A stretch of DNA of 64,000 bases from Aquimarina sp. AU474. GTDB taxonomy: Bacteria; Bacteroidota; Bacteroidia; Flavobacteriales; Flavobacteriaceae. The DNA lies in NCBI RefSeq assembly GCF_900312815.1, contig NZ_OMPE01000009.1, positions 1,674,001-1,738,000 on the forward strand. The letters run 5' to 3'. The position numbers were made by a program, and so were the translations under genes. The notes under the pieces were generated by a model, which was not told the origin of the DNA, did no database searches, and saw nothing but the letters and a program-made list of their open reading frames with translations. Shown in pieces: positions 1 through 8,972 of this stretch (its first letter is position 1; every line of letters begins with the position of its first letter).

Positions 1-705
1 TTTAATAGAGAAATGGCCCTTTTGTTACAAAAGACCCTGGATGAATGTAATACTAATGCCGAAATAAGATCTATTGTTATTACTGGTAAAGGAAAAGCCT
101 TTTGTGCTGGTCAGGATCTTAAAGAAGTAACATCTCCCGAGTTAAACCCAGGTTTTAGAAAAATTCTAGAAGAGCATTACAATCCGATAATAGAGAGAAT
201 ACGTTCTATAGAAAAACCAATAATAGCTGCGGTTAATGGTGTGGCTGCTGGAGCTGGAGCAAATATAGCTCTTGCATGTGATGTGGTCGTAGCTGTAGAA
301 ACTGCAAGCTTTATTCAGGCGTTTAGTAAAATAGGCTTAATTCCTGATAGTGCAGGAACCTTTTTCTTACCAAGATTAATTGGTTTTCAAAAAGCATCGG
401 CATTAATGCTGCTAGGGGATAAAGTATCTGCCAAAGATGCAGAACAATTAGGAATGTTATACAAGGTATTTGCTGTAGATACTTTTAATGAAGAAGTATC
501 GAAATTAGCATTAAAATTGGCTCAAATGCCTACCAAAGCGTTAGGGTTAACAAAAAGATTACTTAACCAATCTATGGTTAATAATCTCCAAGAGCAATTA
601 AATTTAGAATCTGACTTACAGATAGAATCTGCAGAGAGTGAAGATTATGCCGAGGGAGTAAACGCATTTATAGAAAAAAGAAAACCTGTATTTAAAGGAA
701 AATAA
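1..705 (+). CDS. paaG: PaaG-type enoyl-CoA hydratase/isomerase (5' end outside window)
   Basis: Crotonase-family protein, probably the ring 1,2-epoxyphenylacetyl-CoA isomerase that turns the epoxide into the oxepin-CoA opened by PaaZ. The frame is open to base 1 and reads FNRE before the first Met at base 13. Homologues have about 30 more residues, so the true start lies upstream of the window. The CoA/oxyanion segment FCAGQDL and the second oxyanion loop VNGVAAGAGA are visible. The first crotonase Glu position is not acidic, but an Asp in LIPDSAG matches the PaaG-type catalytic acid. It sits 3 bp before paaH in the paa operon. Family assignment is strong; the exact Paa step rests partly on context. 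Confidence 0.85.
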   Translation, partial: FNREMALLLQKTLDECNTNAEIRSIVITGKGKAFCAGQDLKEVTSPELNPGFRKILEEHYNPIIERIRSIEKPIIAAVNGVAAGAGANIALACDVVVAVETASFIQAFSKIGLIPDSAGTFFLPRLIGFQKASALMLLGDKVSAKDAEQLGMLYKVFAVDTFNEEVSKLALKLAQMPTKALGLTKRLLNQSMVNNLQEQLNLESDLQIESAESEDYAEGVNAFIEKRKPVFKGK

Positions 706-708
706 AAA

Positions 709-1887
709 ATGGTTGTAGGAGTAATAGGATCTGGTACAATGGGAAGTGGTATCGCACAAGTAGCGGCTACTGCTGGTTGTTTAGTGAAAGTGTATGATAC
801 CAATGTAGAAGCATTAAATAGAAGTAAACAGGCATTAGAGAAAATTCTTTCCCGATTGGTTGAAAAAGGAAGAATAGATGAAACAGAGAAAAATCGCATT
901 CAGAGAAATATATCTCACGTTAATTCTTTGAAAGATTTAAAAGATGCAAATCTTACTATTGAAGCGATCATTGAAGATATAAATATTAAAAAGAAAGTGT
1001 TTTCTGAGCTCGAGAGTTATGTTTCGGAAGATACTATAATTGCATCAAATACTTCTTCATTATCTATTGCTTCGATAGCTTCAGCATTGCAGAAACCACA
1101 ACGATGTATCGGGATTCATTTTTTTAATCCGGCGCCATTAATGAAATTGGTAGAGGTAATTCCTGCAGTTCAAACTTCTAAAGAGGTTACCCAAAAAGTC
1201 ATTAAGATTATTGAAGATTGGAAAAAAGTGGTTGCCCTTGCAAAGGATACTCCAGGTTTTATTGTGAATAGGGTTGCAAGGCCTTTTTATGGAGAATCTT
1301 TAAGAATATTAGAAGAAGGTTTGGCCGATGAAGCAACAATTGATTGGAGTTTGAAAACCTTGGGAGGGTTTAGAATGGGCCCTTTTGAATTAATGGATTT
1401 TATAGGTAATGATATTAACTATACGGTAACAGAAACTGTTTTTAAAGCTTTTTATTATGATCCAAGGTATAAGCCTGCTTTTACTCAAAAAAGATTATCT
1501 GAAGCAGGGTATTTAGGAAGAAAAACAGGAAAAGGATATTACGATTATAGTGATACAGCAATTAAACCTTCTCCCAAAGAGGATAAAGAAGTGGCGACAT
1601 ATGTTTTTGATAGAGTATTGGTTATGCTAATTAATGAAGCTGCCGATGCTTTGTTTTGGAACATTGCCTCAGCTTCGGATATTGATAATGCAATGACCAA
1701 AGGGGTTAATTACCCAAAAGGATTATTATCATGGGCAGATGAAAAAGGAATTGATTGGTGTGTAAATAAACTTGATGCCCTTTATGATGAATATCGAGAA
1801 GATCGCTATAGATGTAGTCCGTTATTACGAAAAATGGGAAGGGAGCATACGACTTTTTTTAATACAAAAGAGATAGTAGATAATTAA
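709..1887 (+). CDS. paaH: 3-hydroxyacyl-CoA dehydrogenase (3-hydroxyadipyl-CoA dehydrogenase)
   Basis: NAD-dependent oxidation of 3-hydroxyadipyl-CoA to 3-oxoadipyl-CoA in phenylacetate breakdown (called PaaH or PaaC). The Rossmann motif GVIGSGTMGSG is at residues 4-14. The catalytic region has NTSSLSI (Ser117) and HFFNPAPL (His137). The C-terminal helical domain runs from about residue 185, with a second, shorter copy after about 290, giving 392 residues. That is longer than single-domain enzymes (about 280) and shorter than E. coli PaaH (about 475). It starts 3 bp after paaG and overlaps the next gene by one base (TAATG), so translation is probably coupled. Confidence 0.88.
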   Translation: MVVGVIGSGTMGSGIAQVAATAGCLVKVYDTNVEALNRSKQALEKILSRLVEKGRIDETEKNRIQRNISHVNSLKDLKDANLTIEAIIEDINIKKKVFSELESYVSEDTIIASNTSSLSIASIASALQKPQRCIGIHFFNPAPLMKLVEVIPAVQTSKEVTQKVIKIIEDWKKVVALAKDTPGFIVNRVARPFYGESLRILEEGLADEATIDWSLKTLGGFRMGPFELMDFIGNDINYTVTETVFKAFYYDPRYKPAFTQKRLSEAGYLGRKTGKGYYDYSDTAIKPSPKEDKEVATYVFDRVLVMLINEAADALFWNIASASDIDNAMTKGVNYPKGLLSWADEKGIDWCVNKLDALYDEYREDRYRCSPLLRKMGREHTTFFNTKEIVDN

Positions 1888-2300
1888 TGATGGTTATGAA
1901 ATCTGAAGATATTCCGCATAAAATGTTATCTCAAGACGCCTTTAGTCAATGGTTGGGGATAGAAATTCTTGAAGTTGAAAAAGGCAGATGTAAAGTAGGA
2001 ATGACTGTGCGAAAAGAAATGCTCAATAGTATGGGTAAAGCACACGGAGGAATTTCGTATAGTTTGGCGGATACAGCCTTTGGTTTTTCGGCAAATACTC
2101 ACGGAAAATATGCAGTGTCTATTGAGACCTCGATTAATCATATTGAGGCTTTAGAAGAAAATGATTACCTAACAGCAGAAGCTGTAACAGATATTGCCAA
2201 GACTAAGATTGGTTTTAATATTGTAGAGGTAAAAAGAAATAATGAAATAGTAGCCCTATTCAAAGGGGTGGTATATAGAACCGGTAAGGACTGGGAATAA
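1887..2300 (+). CDS. paaI: PaaI-type hotdog thioesterase
   Basis: Hydroxyphenylacetyl-CoA thioesterase family. It is thought to rescue CoA from dead-end intermediates of the phenylacetyl-CoA pathway. At 137 residues it is a single hotdog domain. The motif HGGISYSLADTAFG contains the Asp expected in the PaaI active site and the start of the long central helix. The start overlaps the paaH stop by one base. Met codons at 1890 and 1896 are equally possible starts, changing the N-terminus by one or three residues. It belongs to the paa operon, with a 38-bp gap before the thiolase. Confidence 0.87.
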   Translation: MMVMKSEDIPHKMLSQDAFSQWLGIEILEVEKGRCKVGMTVRKEMLNSMGKAHGGISYSLADTAFGFSANTHGKYAVSIETSINHIEALEENDYLTAEAVTDIAKTKIGFNIVEVKRNNEIVALFKGVVYRTGKDWE

Positions 2301-2338
2301 TAAAATTATTAAGAAAAGAATCTAATTCATACTACTGA

Positions 2339-3550
2339 ATGAAAGAAGCATATATCATAGATGGAATTCGAACACCTATAGGAAATTATAAAGGCACATT
2401 ATCAGCAGTAAGAACTGATGATCTAGGAGCGCTCGTTATTCGAAAATTAGTAGAAAAATATCCAAGTATTCCTAAAGAAGCATACGATGATGTGATTATG
2501 GGGTGTGCAAACCAAGCAGGAGAAGATAATCGCAATGTTGCCAGAATGTCTTTACTTCTTGCGGGCTTACCATTTACAGTTCCTGGTGAAACGGTTAACC
2601 GGTTATGTAGTTCGGGATTATCTGCAATTATTCATGCAAATCGTGCTATCAAAGCAGGTGATGGTGATTTATTTATTTCTGGTGGAGTTGAGAATATGAC
2701 GCGTGGACCATACGTGATTGCCAAACCATCTTCGGCTTATGGTAACGATTCTAAAATGTATGATTCTAGTTTTGGATGGCGTTTTGTAAATCATAAAATG
2801 CATGAGTTATACGGTACTGATGGTATGGGTACAACCGCCGAGAACTTGGTAGAAAAATATAATATATCTCGAGAAGATCAGGATGCGTTTTCATATTGGA
2901 GTCAAATGAAAGCCACTAAAGCTCAAGAATCAGGAAGATTAGCAAAAGAGATTACTACTGTAGAGATTCCTCAAAGAAAAAAAGATCCTATCCAATTTTC
3001 GAATGATGAGTTTATAAAACCTGGTACTACCAAAGAAATACTTGGTAAACTAAGACCAGCTTTTAAGAAAGGTGGAAGCGTAACCGCAGGAAACGCATCA
3101 GGACTTAATGATGGTGCAGCGGCTACCATAATAGCTTCCGAAGATGCAGTTAAAAAATATAATTTAAAACCTCTGGCAAGAGTGGTTAGTTCTGCAGTAG
3201 TTGGTGTAGAGCCTAGAATAATGGGTATTGGCCCTGTTCAAGCTTCTAACAAGGCGCTAGAAAAGGCAGGCATCACTATGGATGATATTGATGTAATAGA
3301 GCTTAACGAGGCCTTTGCTTCTCAAGCATTAGCATGCATAAGAGAGTGGGGGTTAGCAGATAATGATCCAAGAATAAACCCTAATGGAGGATCGATCGCA
3401 ATCGGACATCCATTAGGAGTAACGGGAGCCAGAATAGCATATTCTGCAGCTCTAGAATTACAAGAACAAAAGAAAAGATACGCGTTAATCACTATGTGTG
3501 TAGGTGTAGGTCAGGGATATGCATGTGTAATTGAAAACACAAACCTTTGA
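2339..3550 (+). CDS. pcaF: 3-oxoadipyl-CoA thiolase
   Basis: Acetyl-CoA acyltransferase that cleaves 3-oxoadipyl-CoA (and 3-oxo-5,6-dehydrosuberyl-CoA) to acetyl-CoA plus succinyl-CoA; called PaaJ, PaaE or PcaF. At 403 residues it has the normal thiolase length. The nucleophile is Cys90 in NRLCSSGLSA. The His motif GGSIAIGHPLG and the second Cys in MCVGVGQG lie near the C-terminus, at roughly 357 and 387. It is the last beta-oxidation step of the pathway and lies between paaI and paaZ. Thiolase identity is certain; the substrate is inferred from the operon. Confidence 0.88.
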   Translation: MKEAYIIDGIRTPIGNYKGTLSAVRTDDLGALVIRKLVEKYPSIPKEAYDDVIMGCANQAGEDNRNVARMSLLLAGLPFTVPGETVNRLCSSGLSAIIHANRAIKAGDGDLFISGGVENMTRGPYVIAKPSSAYGNDSKMYDSSFGWRFVNHKMHELYGTDGMGTTAENLVEKYNISREDQDAFSYWSQMKATKAQESGRLAKEITTVEIPQRKKDPIQFSNDEFIKPGTTKEILGKLRPAFKKGGSVTAGNASGLNDGAAATIIASEDAVKKYNLKPLARVVSSAVVGVEPRIMGIGPVQASNKALEKAGITMDDIDVIELNEAFASQALACIREWGLADNDPRINPNGGSIAIGHPLGVTGARIAYSAALELQEQKKRYALITMCVGVGQGYACVIENTNL

Positions 3551-3554
3551 TATT

Positions 3555-6053
3555 ATGAAAAAACTAGAAAGTTATATAAACGGTAAATGGGTTTCGGGTT
3601 CTGGTGATGGAACTATAATGCATGATGCCGTTACTGGCGAAATTATCGGGGTATCATCGACAGAGGGTTTGGATGTGCCAGAAGTATTGCAGTATGGTAG
3701 AACCAAGGGGGGAGAAATACTTCGAAAAATGACCTTTCAGGAAAGAGGTAATATGCTTAAAAAATTGGCATTATTTCTTACCAAAAGAAAAGAAGAATTT
3801 TATGAGTTGAGTTATCGATCAGGTGCCACTCGTGTAGATAGTTGGATTGATATTGAAGGAGGCTTTGGAAACTTATTTGCTAACGCCTCGTTACGTAAAT
3901 TATTTCCAAATCAACCTTATCACGTAGAAGGAGATCCAATAGATCTTTCTCGTGGAGGACGTTTTATGGCACACCATATTTTAGTACCTAAAAGAGGAGT
4001 CGCTGTACATATTAATGCATTTAACTTTCCTATTTGGGGGATGTTAGAAAAATGTGCTGTAAACTGGATGGCAGGAGTGCCTTCGGTAGTATTACCAGCG
4101 CCTCAAACTGCTTATTTAACAGAAGCTGTAGTACGAGTGATAATAGATTCAGGTATTTTACCAGAAGGATCATTACAGTTGCTAAGTGGGATGACCAAAA
4201 ACATTTTAGATACTGTAGAATCTCAAGATGTAGTTACTTTTACAGGATCTGCACATACAGGTAGAATCCTTAAAGCGCATCCAAGATTAATAGAAGAATC
4301 TGTACCGTTTACGATGGAAGCAGATTCTCTTAATGCCTCGATATTAGGTGAGGATGCTGTACCAGGAACGATAGAGTTTGATTTGTTTATCAAAGAGGTG
4401 CGTAAAGAAATGACCGTCAAGTCAGGTCAAAAATGTACGGCTATTAGAAGAATAATTGTGCCATCTAATTTGGTAGAAGATGTACAGATTGCATTAGGTA
4501 AGCAGTTAGATAGAGTTACTATCGGTGATCCAAGGTTGAAAGAAGTGAGAATGGGAGCTTTGGCAAGCAAACAACAAGTAGAAAGTTTTAAAAATAATAT
4601 TACTGCCATAGCCAAGACGGCTCAAATGGTATATGGTAATTTGGATAAAATTGAAACTGTTGGTGCAGATGCCGAAAAAGGAGCATTCGTATCTCCTATT
4701 TTATTGAGAGAAGACGAGCCATTTAAGAATACTAACGTTCATGAGATTGAGGCTTTTGGTCCAGTATCTACTATTATGCCTTACGATACCTTGGATGATG
4801 CGATTACCCTATCTCAAATGGGTAAAGGATCATTGGTATCTTCTATTTTTACCTATGATGATACTATTGCAAAAGAGTTTGTTGTAGAGGCGGCTTCGCA
4901 TCATGGTCGTATATTAGTGGGTAATAGAGAAAATGCAAAGCAAAGTACAGGGCACGGTTCTCCATTACCTATGTTAACCCATGGAGGCCCAGGTCGTGCT
5001 GGAGGCGGAGAAGAAATGGGAGGCATGCGAGGTATCAAACATTATATGCAAAGGTGTGCCATACAAGGAACACCAACAACACTAACAGAGATCACCGGAA
5101 TTTATCAGGCCAATTCTGCATATAAAGAGTCCGAAAATCATCCTTTTTCTTATCATTGGGAAGATATAGAACCTGGTATGTCTATTAAAACACATAAGCG
5201 AACGGTTACTGATACTGATATTATCAATTTTGCAAACCTTACTTGGGATCATTTTTATGCACATACAGATATTACGTCGTTAGACGGAAGTATTTTTGAA
5301 AAACGTACAGCTCATGGATATTTTATTTTGGCAGCGGCGGCAGGGTTGTTCGTCTATCCAAATAAAGGACCAGTGGCTGCAAATTATGGTCTAGAAGAAT
5401 GTCGATTTTTACGCCCTATATACCATAATGATACTGTATATGTGAGATTAACTTGTAAGCAAAAAATTGATCGGGATCATCGTGGAAAAGAATTACCTAG
5501 CGGAATTGCAAAATGGTTTGTAGAGGTATTTGATCAAGATGATGAGCTTGCAGCTATAGCCACGATTTTGACGATGGTACAGAAAAAATCACCGTTTATA
5601 CAAGTGGATAGATCAAATATTGAAGGATATTTATCAAAATTAAAGGAAGATGCGAAACCTAATTGGGGATTAATGACTGCACAACATATGGTCGAGCATA
5701 TAGAAAAAACAATTAGAATAGGAGCGGGTCAGATTCAGAACTTTGAAATTGCTACTCCCGAAAAGTACTTAGAACGAGTACAAGAGATGATTTATAATCA
5801 TAAACAAATGCCAAGGGGAGTGTATCATCCTTTAATGAAAGAAGGGCAATTAGAAGAGCTTGTTCATGAAGATTTAACATCTGCAAAAGCTAAATTAATA
5901 GAAGCTTTAGACGAATTTGAAGCATATTATAAAGAAAACCCAGATGCGATAACAAAAAATGCGGTATTTGGGGAGATGAATAAGTTTGAATGGGATTTAT
6001 TAAATGTTAAACACCTGAATCATCATTTTGAACAATTTAACCTTTTAGATTAA
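3555..6053 (+). CDS. paaZ: PaaZ oxepin-CoA hydrolase/aldehyde dehydrogenase with extra C-terminal DinB-like domain
   Basis: Bifunctional ring-opening enzyme: a MaoC-type hydratase opens oxepin-CoA and an aldehyde dehydrogenase oxidises the resulting semialdehyde. I place the start at 3555 (MKKLESYINGKW), right after the thiolase stop; an upstream Met at 3531 would overlap that gene. The ALDH domain (about 1-520) has the Cys in SGQKCTAIRR. The MaoC domain (about 530-678) has WDHFYAHTD and RTAHGYF. Canonical PaaZ ends near residue 681, but this protein continues to 832. The added 154 residues contain AQHMVEHI and a closing KHLNHHFEQF, as in DUF1569/DinB-superfamily four-helix proteins. The tail's role is unknown. 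Confidence 0.9.
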   Translation: MKKLESYINGKWVSGSGDGTIMHDAVTGEIIGVSSTEGLDVPEVLQYGRTKGGEILRKMTFQERGNMLKKLALFLTKRKEEFYELSYRSGATRVDSWIDIEGGFGNLFANASLRKLFPNQPYHVEGDPIDLSRGGRFMAHHILVPKRGVAVHINAFNFPIWGMLEKCAVNWMAGVPSVVLPAPQTAYLTEAVVRVIIDSGILPEGSLQLLSGMTKNILDTVESQDVVTFTGSAHTGRILKAHPRLIEESVPFTMEADSLNASILGEDAVPGTIEFDLFIKEVRKEMTVKSGQKCTAIRRIIVPSNLVEDVQIALGKQLDRVTIGDPRLKEVRMGALASKQQVESFKNNITAIAKTAQMVYGNLDKIETVGADAEKGAFVSPILLREDEPFKNTNVHEIEAFGPVSTIMPYDTLDDAITLSQMGKGSLVSSIFTYDDTIAKEFVVEAASHHGRILVGNRENAKQSTGHGSPLPMLTHGGPGRAGGGEEMGGMRGIKHYMQRCAIQGTPTTLTEITGIYQANSAYKESENHPFSYHWEDIEPGMSIKTHKRTVTDTDIINFANLTWDHFYAHTDITSLDGSIFEKRTAHGYFILAAAAGLFVYPNKGPVAANYGLEECRFLRPIYHNDTVYVRLTCKQKIDRDHRGKELPSGIAKWFVEVFDQDDELAAIATILTMVQKKSPFIQVDRSNIEGYLSKLKEDAKPNWGLMTAQHMVEHIEKTIRIGAGQIQNFEIATPEKYLERVQEMIYNHKQMPRGVYHPLMKEGQLEELVHEDLTSAKAKLIEALDEFEAYYKENPDAITKNAVFGEMNKFEWDLLNVKHLNHHFEQFNLLD

Positions 6054-6068
6054 TTTAAAAATAGAAAA

Positions 6069-6100
6069 CATGTAGCACTAAGTTTATGTAAGTGCTCATG
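6069..6100 (+). other. imperfect hairpin inside the paa operon
   Basis: In the 60-bp gap after paaZ, CATG-T-AGCACT is followed 11 bases later by AGTGCTCATG, giving a 10-bp stem with one bulged T. No T-run follows, so it is not an intrinsic terminator. It could stabilise the upstream message or mark a processing site. Function is inference only. Confidence 0.3.
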
Positions 6101-6113
6101 ATTACAAAATATA

Positions 6114-6866
6114 ATGACTGCACCATACGTAAATATTGATATAGAAAACGGAATAGGGACGATAGAATTTTTTCATCCTGCTCATAATTCGTTACCGGGA
6201 GATATTCTTACAAAATTGGCCCAAACGATTACTGATGCTGGAAATAATAAAGATGTTAAAGTTATTGTTCTCAAAAGCGGAAAAGATAGGACTTTTTGTG
6301 CTGGAGCAAGTTTTAAAGAATTAATTAATATCAATGATGCCGATACAGGTAAGATATTCTTTTCTGGATTTGCTAATGTGATTAATGCTATGCGCAAATG
6401 CCCAAAGTTTGTGATCGGGCGTATACAAGGAAAGACTGTTGGTGGAGGAGTAGGATTGGCCGCAGCAACAGATTACTGCATGGCTACAAAGTACGCCTCA
6501 ATTAAGTTAAGTGAACTTAATGTGGGTATAGGACCATTTGTAGTAGGACCTGCAATAGAACGTAAAATAGGACTATCTGCAATGACACAAATTGCAATCG
6601 ATGCTAATTCTTTTTATGATGCAGAATGGGCTAGAAATAAAGGGTTGTTTACCAAAGTTTTTGATGATGTTGAAACTTTGGATAGAGAGGTGGATGCGTT
6701 CGCAGCACACCTATGTACTTATAATCCAGAAGCGATGAAAGAAATGAAAACGGTGTTTTGGGAAGGTACAGAACATTGGGATACATTACTGGGCGATAGA
6801 GCGGTAATTAGTGGAAGATTAGCATTAAGTGAATTTACAAAAGAAACCTTGAAACGATTTAAATGA
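6114..6866 (+). CDS. enoyl-CoA hydratase/isomerase family protein (probable PaaF role)
   Basis: Second crotonase of the paa block. The Paa pathway needs a 2,3-dehydroadipyl-CoA hydratase (PaaF), and no other gene here supplies it. The oxyanion segment FCAGASFKEL and glycine-rich VGGGVGLAAATDY are present, and a catalytic Glu is kept in SELNVGIG. The first of the two hydratase Glu residues (usually in GCELA) is Leu in VGLA, so the chemistry may be isomerase-like. Length (250) is normal. It overlaps paaY by 4 bp (ATGA). Crotonase fold is certain; the PaaF role is inferred. Confidence 0.75.
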   Translation: MTAPYVNIDIENGIGTIEFFHPAHNSLPGDILTKLAQTITDAGNNKDVKVIVLKSGKDRTFCAGASFKELININDADTGKIFFSGFANVINAMRKCPKFVIGRIQGKTVGGGVGLAAATDYCMATKYASIKLSELNVGIGPFVVGPAIERKIGLSAMTQIAIDANSFYDAEWARNKGLFTKVFDDVETLDREVDAFAAHLCTYNPEAMKEMKTVFWEGTEHWDTLLGDRAVISGRLALSEFTKETLKRFK

Positions 6867-7459
6867 TTTATAGCTTTAAAGGATATATACCCGTAGTGCA
6901 CGAAAGTAGTTTTGTACACCCTTTGGCAGCTGTTACTGGTAATGTGATTATTGGTAAAAATTGTTATATCGGTCCTGGAGCTGCAATTCGTGGAGATTGG
7001 GGTGAGATTATCCTTGAAGATGGAGTAAATGTACAAGAAAATTGTACTATACATATGTTTCCGGGTAAATCCATTGTCCTTAAAGAAAGTGCTCATGTTG
7101 GGCATGGCGCAATAATCCATGGTGCAAATTTAGGTCGCAATTGCTTAATAGGGATGAACACTGTGATTATGGATGATGCAGAGATTGGCGATGAATGTAT
7201 TGTTGGTGCTATGTCTTTTGTAAAAGCAAATACTATTTTTGATAAACGTAGTTTAATTGTAGGTAACCCTGCCAAAGTAGTTAAAGAAGTTAGCGATGAA
7301 ATGATATCCTGGAAAACAAAAGGAACAAAATTATATCAGCAATTACCAGCAGATTGTTTTGATTCTTTACACGAGGTAGAGCCTTTAAGAGAAATTCCAA
7401 AAGATAGACCTACTCAAGATGCGTTTTACAAAACACTAGAAGAATTTAAGAATACATAA
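6863..7459 (+). CDS. paaY: PaaY-type hexapeptide-repeat protein (gamma-carbonic anhydrase fold)
   Basis: Left-handed beta-helix protein of 198 residues with repeats such as IIGKNCYIG, LGRNCLIG and IGDECIVG. Metal-ligand His residues are spaced as in gamma carbonic anhydrases (TIHMF and HVGHGAIIHG). PaaY proteins act as thioesterases that remove toxic CoA adducts in phenylacetate catabolism. The start codon overlaps the preceding hydratase by 4 bp, so coupling is likely. It is the last gene that clearly belongs to the paa set; a 92-bp gap follows. Confidence 0.83.
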   Translation: MIYSFKGYIPVVHESSFVHPLAAVTGNVIIGKNCYIGPGAAIRGDWGEIILEDGVNVQENCTIHMFPGKSIVLKESAHVGHGAIIHGANLGRNCLIGMNTVIMDDAEIGDECIVGAMSFVKANTIFDKRSLIVGNPAKVVKEVSDEMISWKTKGTKLYQQLPADCFDSLHEVEPLREIPKDRPTQDAFYKTLEEFKNT

Positions 7460-7551
7460 AAACCATAATTCTTGATGCACATTAAATTTATTGAAGTGCA
7501 ACTGAAAGAAAAGCTTTAAAATAAGAAACTAACGAACATTAGTTAACCAAA

Positions 7552-8844
7552 ATGACGACAATAGAACTAAAGATGCCTAGAATGGGCGAGAGCATATCGG
7601 AAGCTACCATTTTGAACTGGTTAAAGAATGTAGGCGATACGGTAGAAGAAGATGAAACAATCCTAGAAGTTGCTACAGATAAAGTAGATTCTGAAGTACC
7701 TTCTCCATGTAATGGTGTAATTGCCAAAATACTGTGTCAACCCAATGAAGTTATTGAGGTAGGAAAGGTAATTGCTGTTATCCATGTAGATCAAAATTCG
7801 GCTGTAAAAAATGTCAAAGCGCAGGATAATGAACCAAAAACTACGACTCCTTCAAAATCGGTTGATAAGTCTAGTCTCGATTCTAATAGAGATGTGCAAC
7901 GATTGGTATCTAATCCTGATGCCTTTTTGTCTCCATTAGTTATAAGTATTGCTCAAAAAGAAAACCTTACTATCGAAGAAGTGCAAAGTATTCCTGGAAC
8001 AGGAACAGAAGGACGAATTCGAAAAAGTGATGTAATGAGATATTTGAAAAACAGACAATATCCTTTACCTAGTAGGCCACAAACTCCAGTGGCAAAATCT
8101 ACGTATAACGCACCCCCGATATCGTATGTTGAAGGAAAAGATAGCATTGTAGAAATGGATCGTATGCGCAAAATGATTGCGGATCATATGGTCTATTCTA
8201 AGCATACTTCTCCTCATGTCACCAGTTATATTGAAGTTGATGTAACCAATATTGTGAATTGGAGAAACGAAGCAAAAAGCAAATTTCAAGATAAGTATGG
8301 AGAGAAATTAACCTTCACTCCCATTTTTGTTGAAGCTGTTGCGAAAGCAATTAAAGAATACCCTATGATCAATGTATCTGTTGATGGTAAGAAAATAGTG
8401 GTTCATGATGATATTAATGTAGGTATGGCGACTGCTTTACCAAGCGGAAACCTTATTGTTCCTGTGGTTCGAAATGCAGATCAAAAAGACCTTTTGGGAT
8501 TAGCCGAGAACGTAAATCATTTGGCAAATAGTGCAAGAAATAATGCTTTAAAACCTGATGAAATAGGAGGAAGCACATTTACGATTTCTAATGTGGGAAC
8601 TTTTGGAAGTTTGATGGGGACTCCAATTATTAATCAACCCGAGGTAGCAATCCTGGCGTTAGGAATTATAAAGAAACGACCAGAAGTTATTACAACTGAT
8701 AATGGAGATGAAATAGCGATAAGAAGTATGATGTATTTATCACTGTCGTTTGACCACAGAGTAGTTGATGGATTTTTAGGAGGGTCTTTTTTGCGAAAAG
8801 TAGGAGATGAATTAGAAGCATTTGATATAGATAGAAAAATATAA
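7552..8844 (+). CDS. bkdB: 2-oxoacid dehydrogenase E2, dihydrolipoamide acyltransferase
   Basis: E2 core of a branched-chain-type 2-oxoacid dehydrogenase complex; it moves the acyl group from lipoyl-lysine to CoA. The lipoyl domain (about 1-77) has the lipoylation site EVATDKVDSEV. A peripheral-subunit-binding domain (about 130-165) has SPLVISIA and GTGTEGRIRKSD. The catalytic domain ends in DHRVVDG. A variable linker separates the domains. Together with the aminotransferase and the fused E1 downstream it forms an amino-acid to acyl-CoA module next to the paa genes. An E3 gene is not in the window. The substrate (branched-chain or aryl oxoacid) cannot be fixed from sequence. Confidence 0.85.
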   Translation: MTTIELKMPRMGESISEATILNWLKNVGDTVEEDETILEVATDKVDSEVPSPCNGVIAKILCQPNEVIEVGKVIAVIHVDQNSAVKNVKAQDNEPKTTTPSKSVDKSSLDSNRDVQRLVSNPDAFLSPLVISIAQKENLTIEEVQSIPGTGTEGRIRKSDVMRYLKNRQYPLPSRPQTPVAKSTYNAPPISYVEGKDSIVEMDRMRKMIADHMVYSKHTSPHVTSYIEVDVTNIVNWRNEAKSKFQDKYGEKLTFTPIFVEAVAKAIKEYPMINVSVDGKKIVVHDDINVGMATALPSGNLIVPVVRNADQKDLLGLAENVNHLANSARNNALKPDEIGGSTFTISNVGTFGSLMGTPIINQPEVAILALGIIKKRPEVITTDNGDEIAIRSMMYLSLSFDHRVVDGFLGGSFLRKVGDELEAFDIDRKI

Positions 8845-8853
8845 TACATGCGC

Positions 8854-8879
8854 AAGGGATAGAAGTGACATCCTTTTTT
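8854..8879 (+). terminator. weak hairpin terminator after E2
   Basis: AAGGGAT (8854-8860) and ATCCTTT (8870-8876) pair with one G-T wobble across a 9-base loop and run into a T-stretch. It lies 10 bp after the E2 stop. It may partly separate E2 from the downstream aminotransferase. Confidence 0.45.
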
Positions 8880-8880
8880 G

Positions 8881-8904
8881 TTTGTCAAACTGAGCTTGCC
8901 GAAG
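8881..8904. repeat. extragenic repeat-like element (CTGAGCTTG...GAAG type)
   Basis: TTTGTCAAACTGAGCTTGCC continuing into GAAG resembles the short extragenic sequence, reading GTCA..CTGAGCTTGTCGAAG, that I recall as common between genes in many Bacteroidota genomes. Only one copy is visible here, so the repeat status comes from memory of other genomes and not from this window. It sits in the 128-bp gap between E2 and the aminotransferase. Confidence 0.45.
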
Positions 8905-8972
8905 TATAAAACAAATAAAAAAGATATAACAAATAGCCCGACCCGAAAGGATGCGCACTAAACAATATAAAA

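Noticed and set aside
3531..3554. PaaZ start inside the thiolase gene
   Set aside because: It would add eight unrelated residues; the ATG at 3555 directly after the thiolase stop fits PaaZ N-termini.
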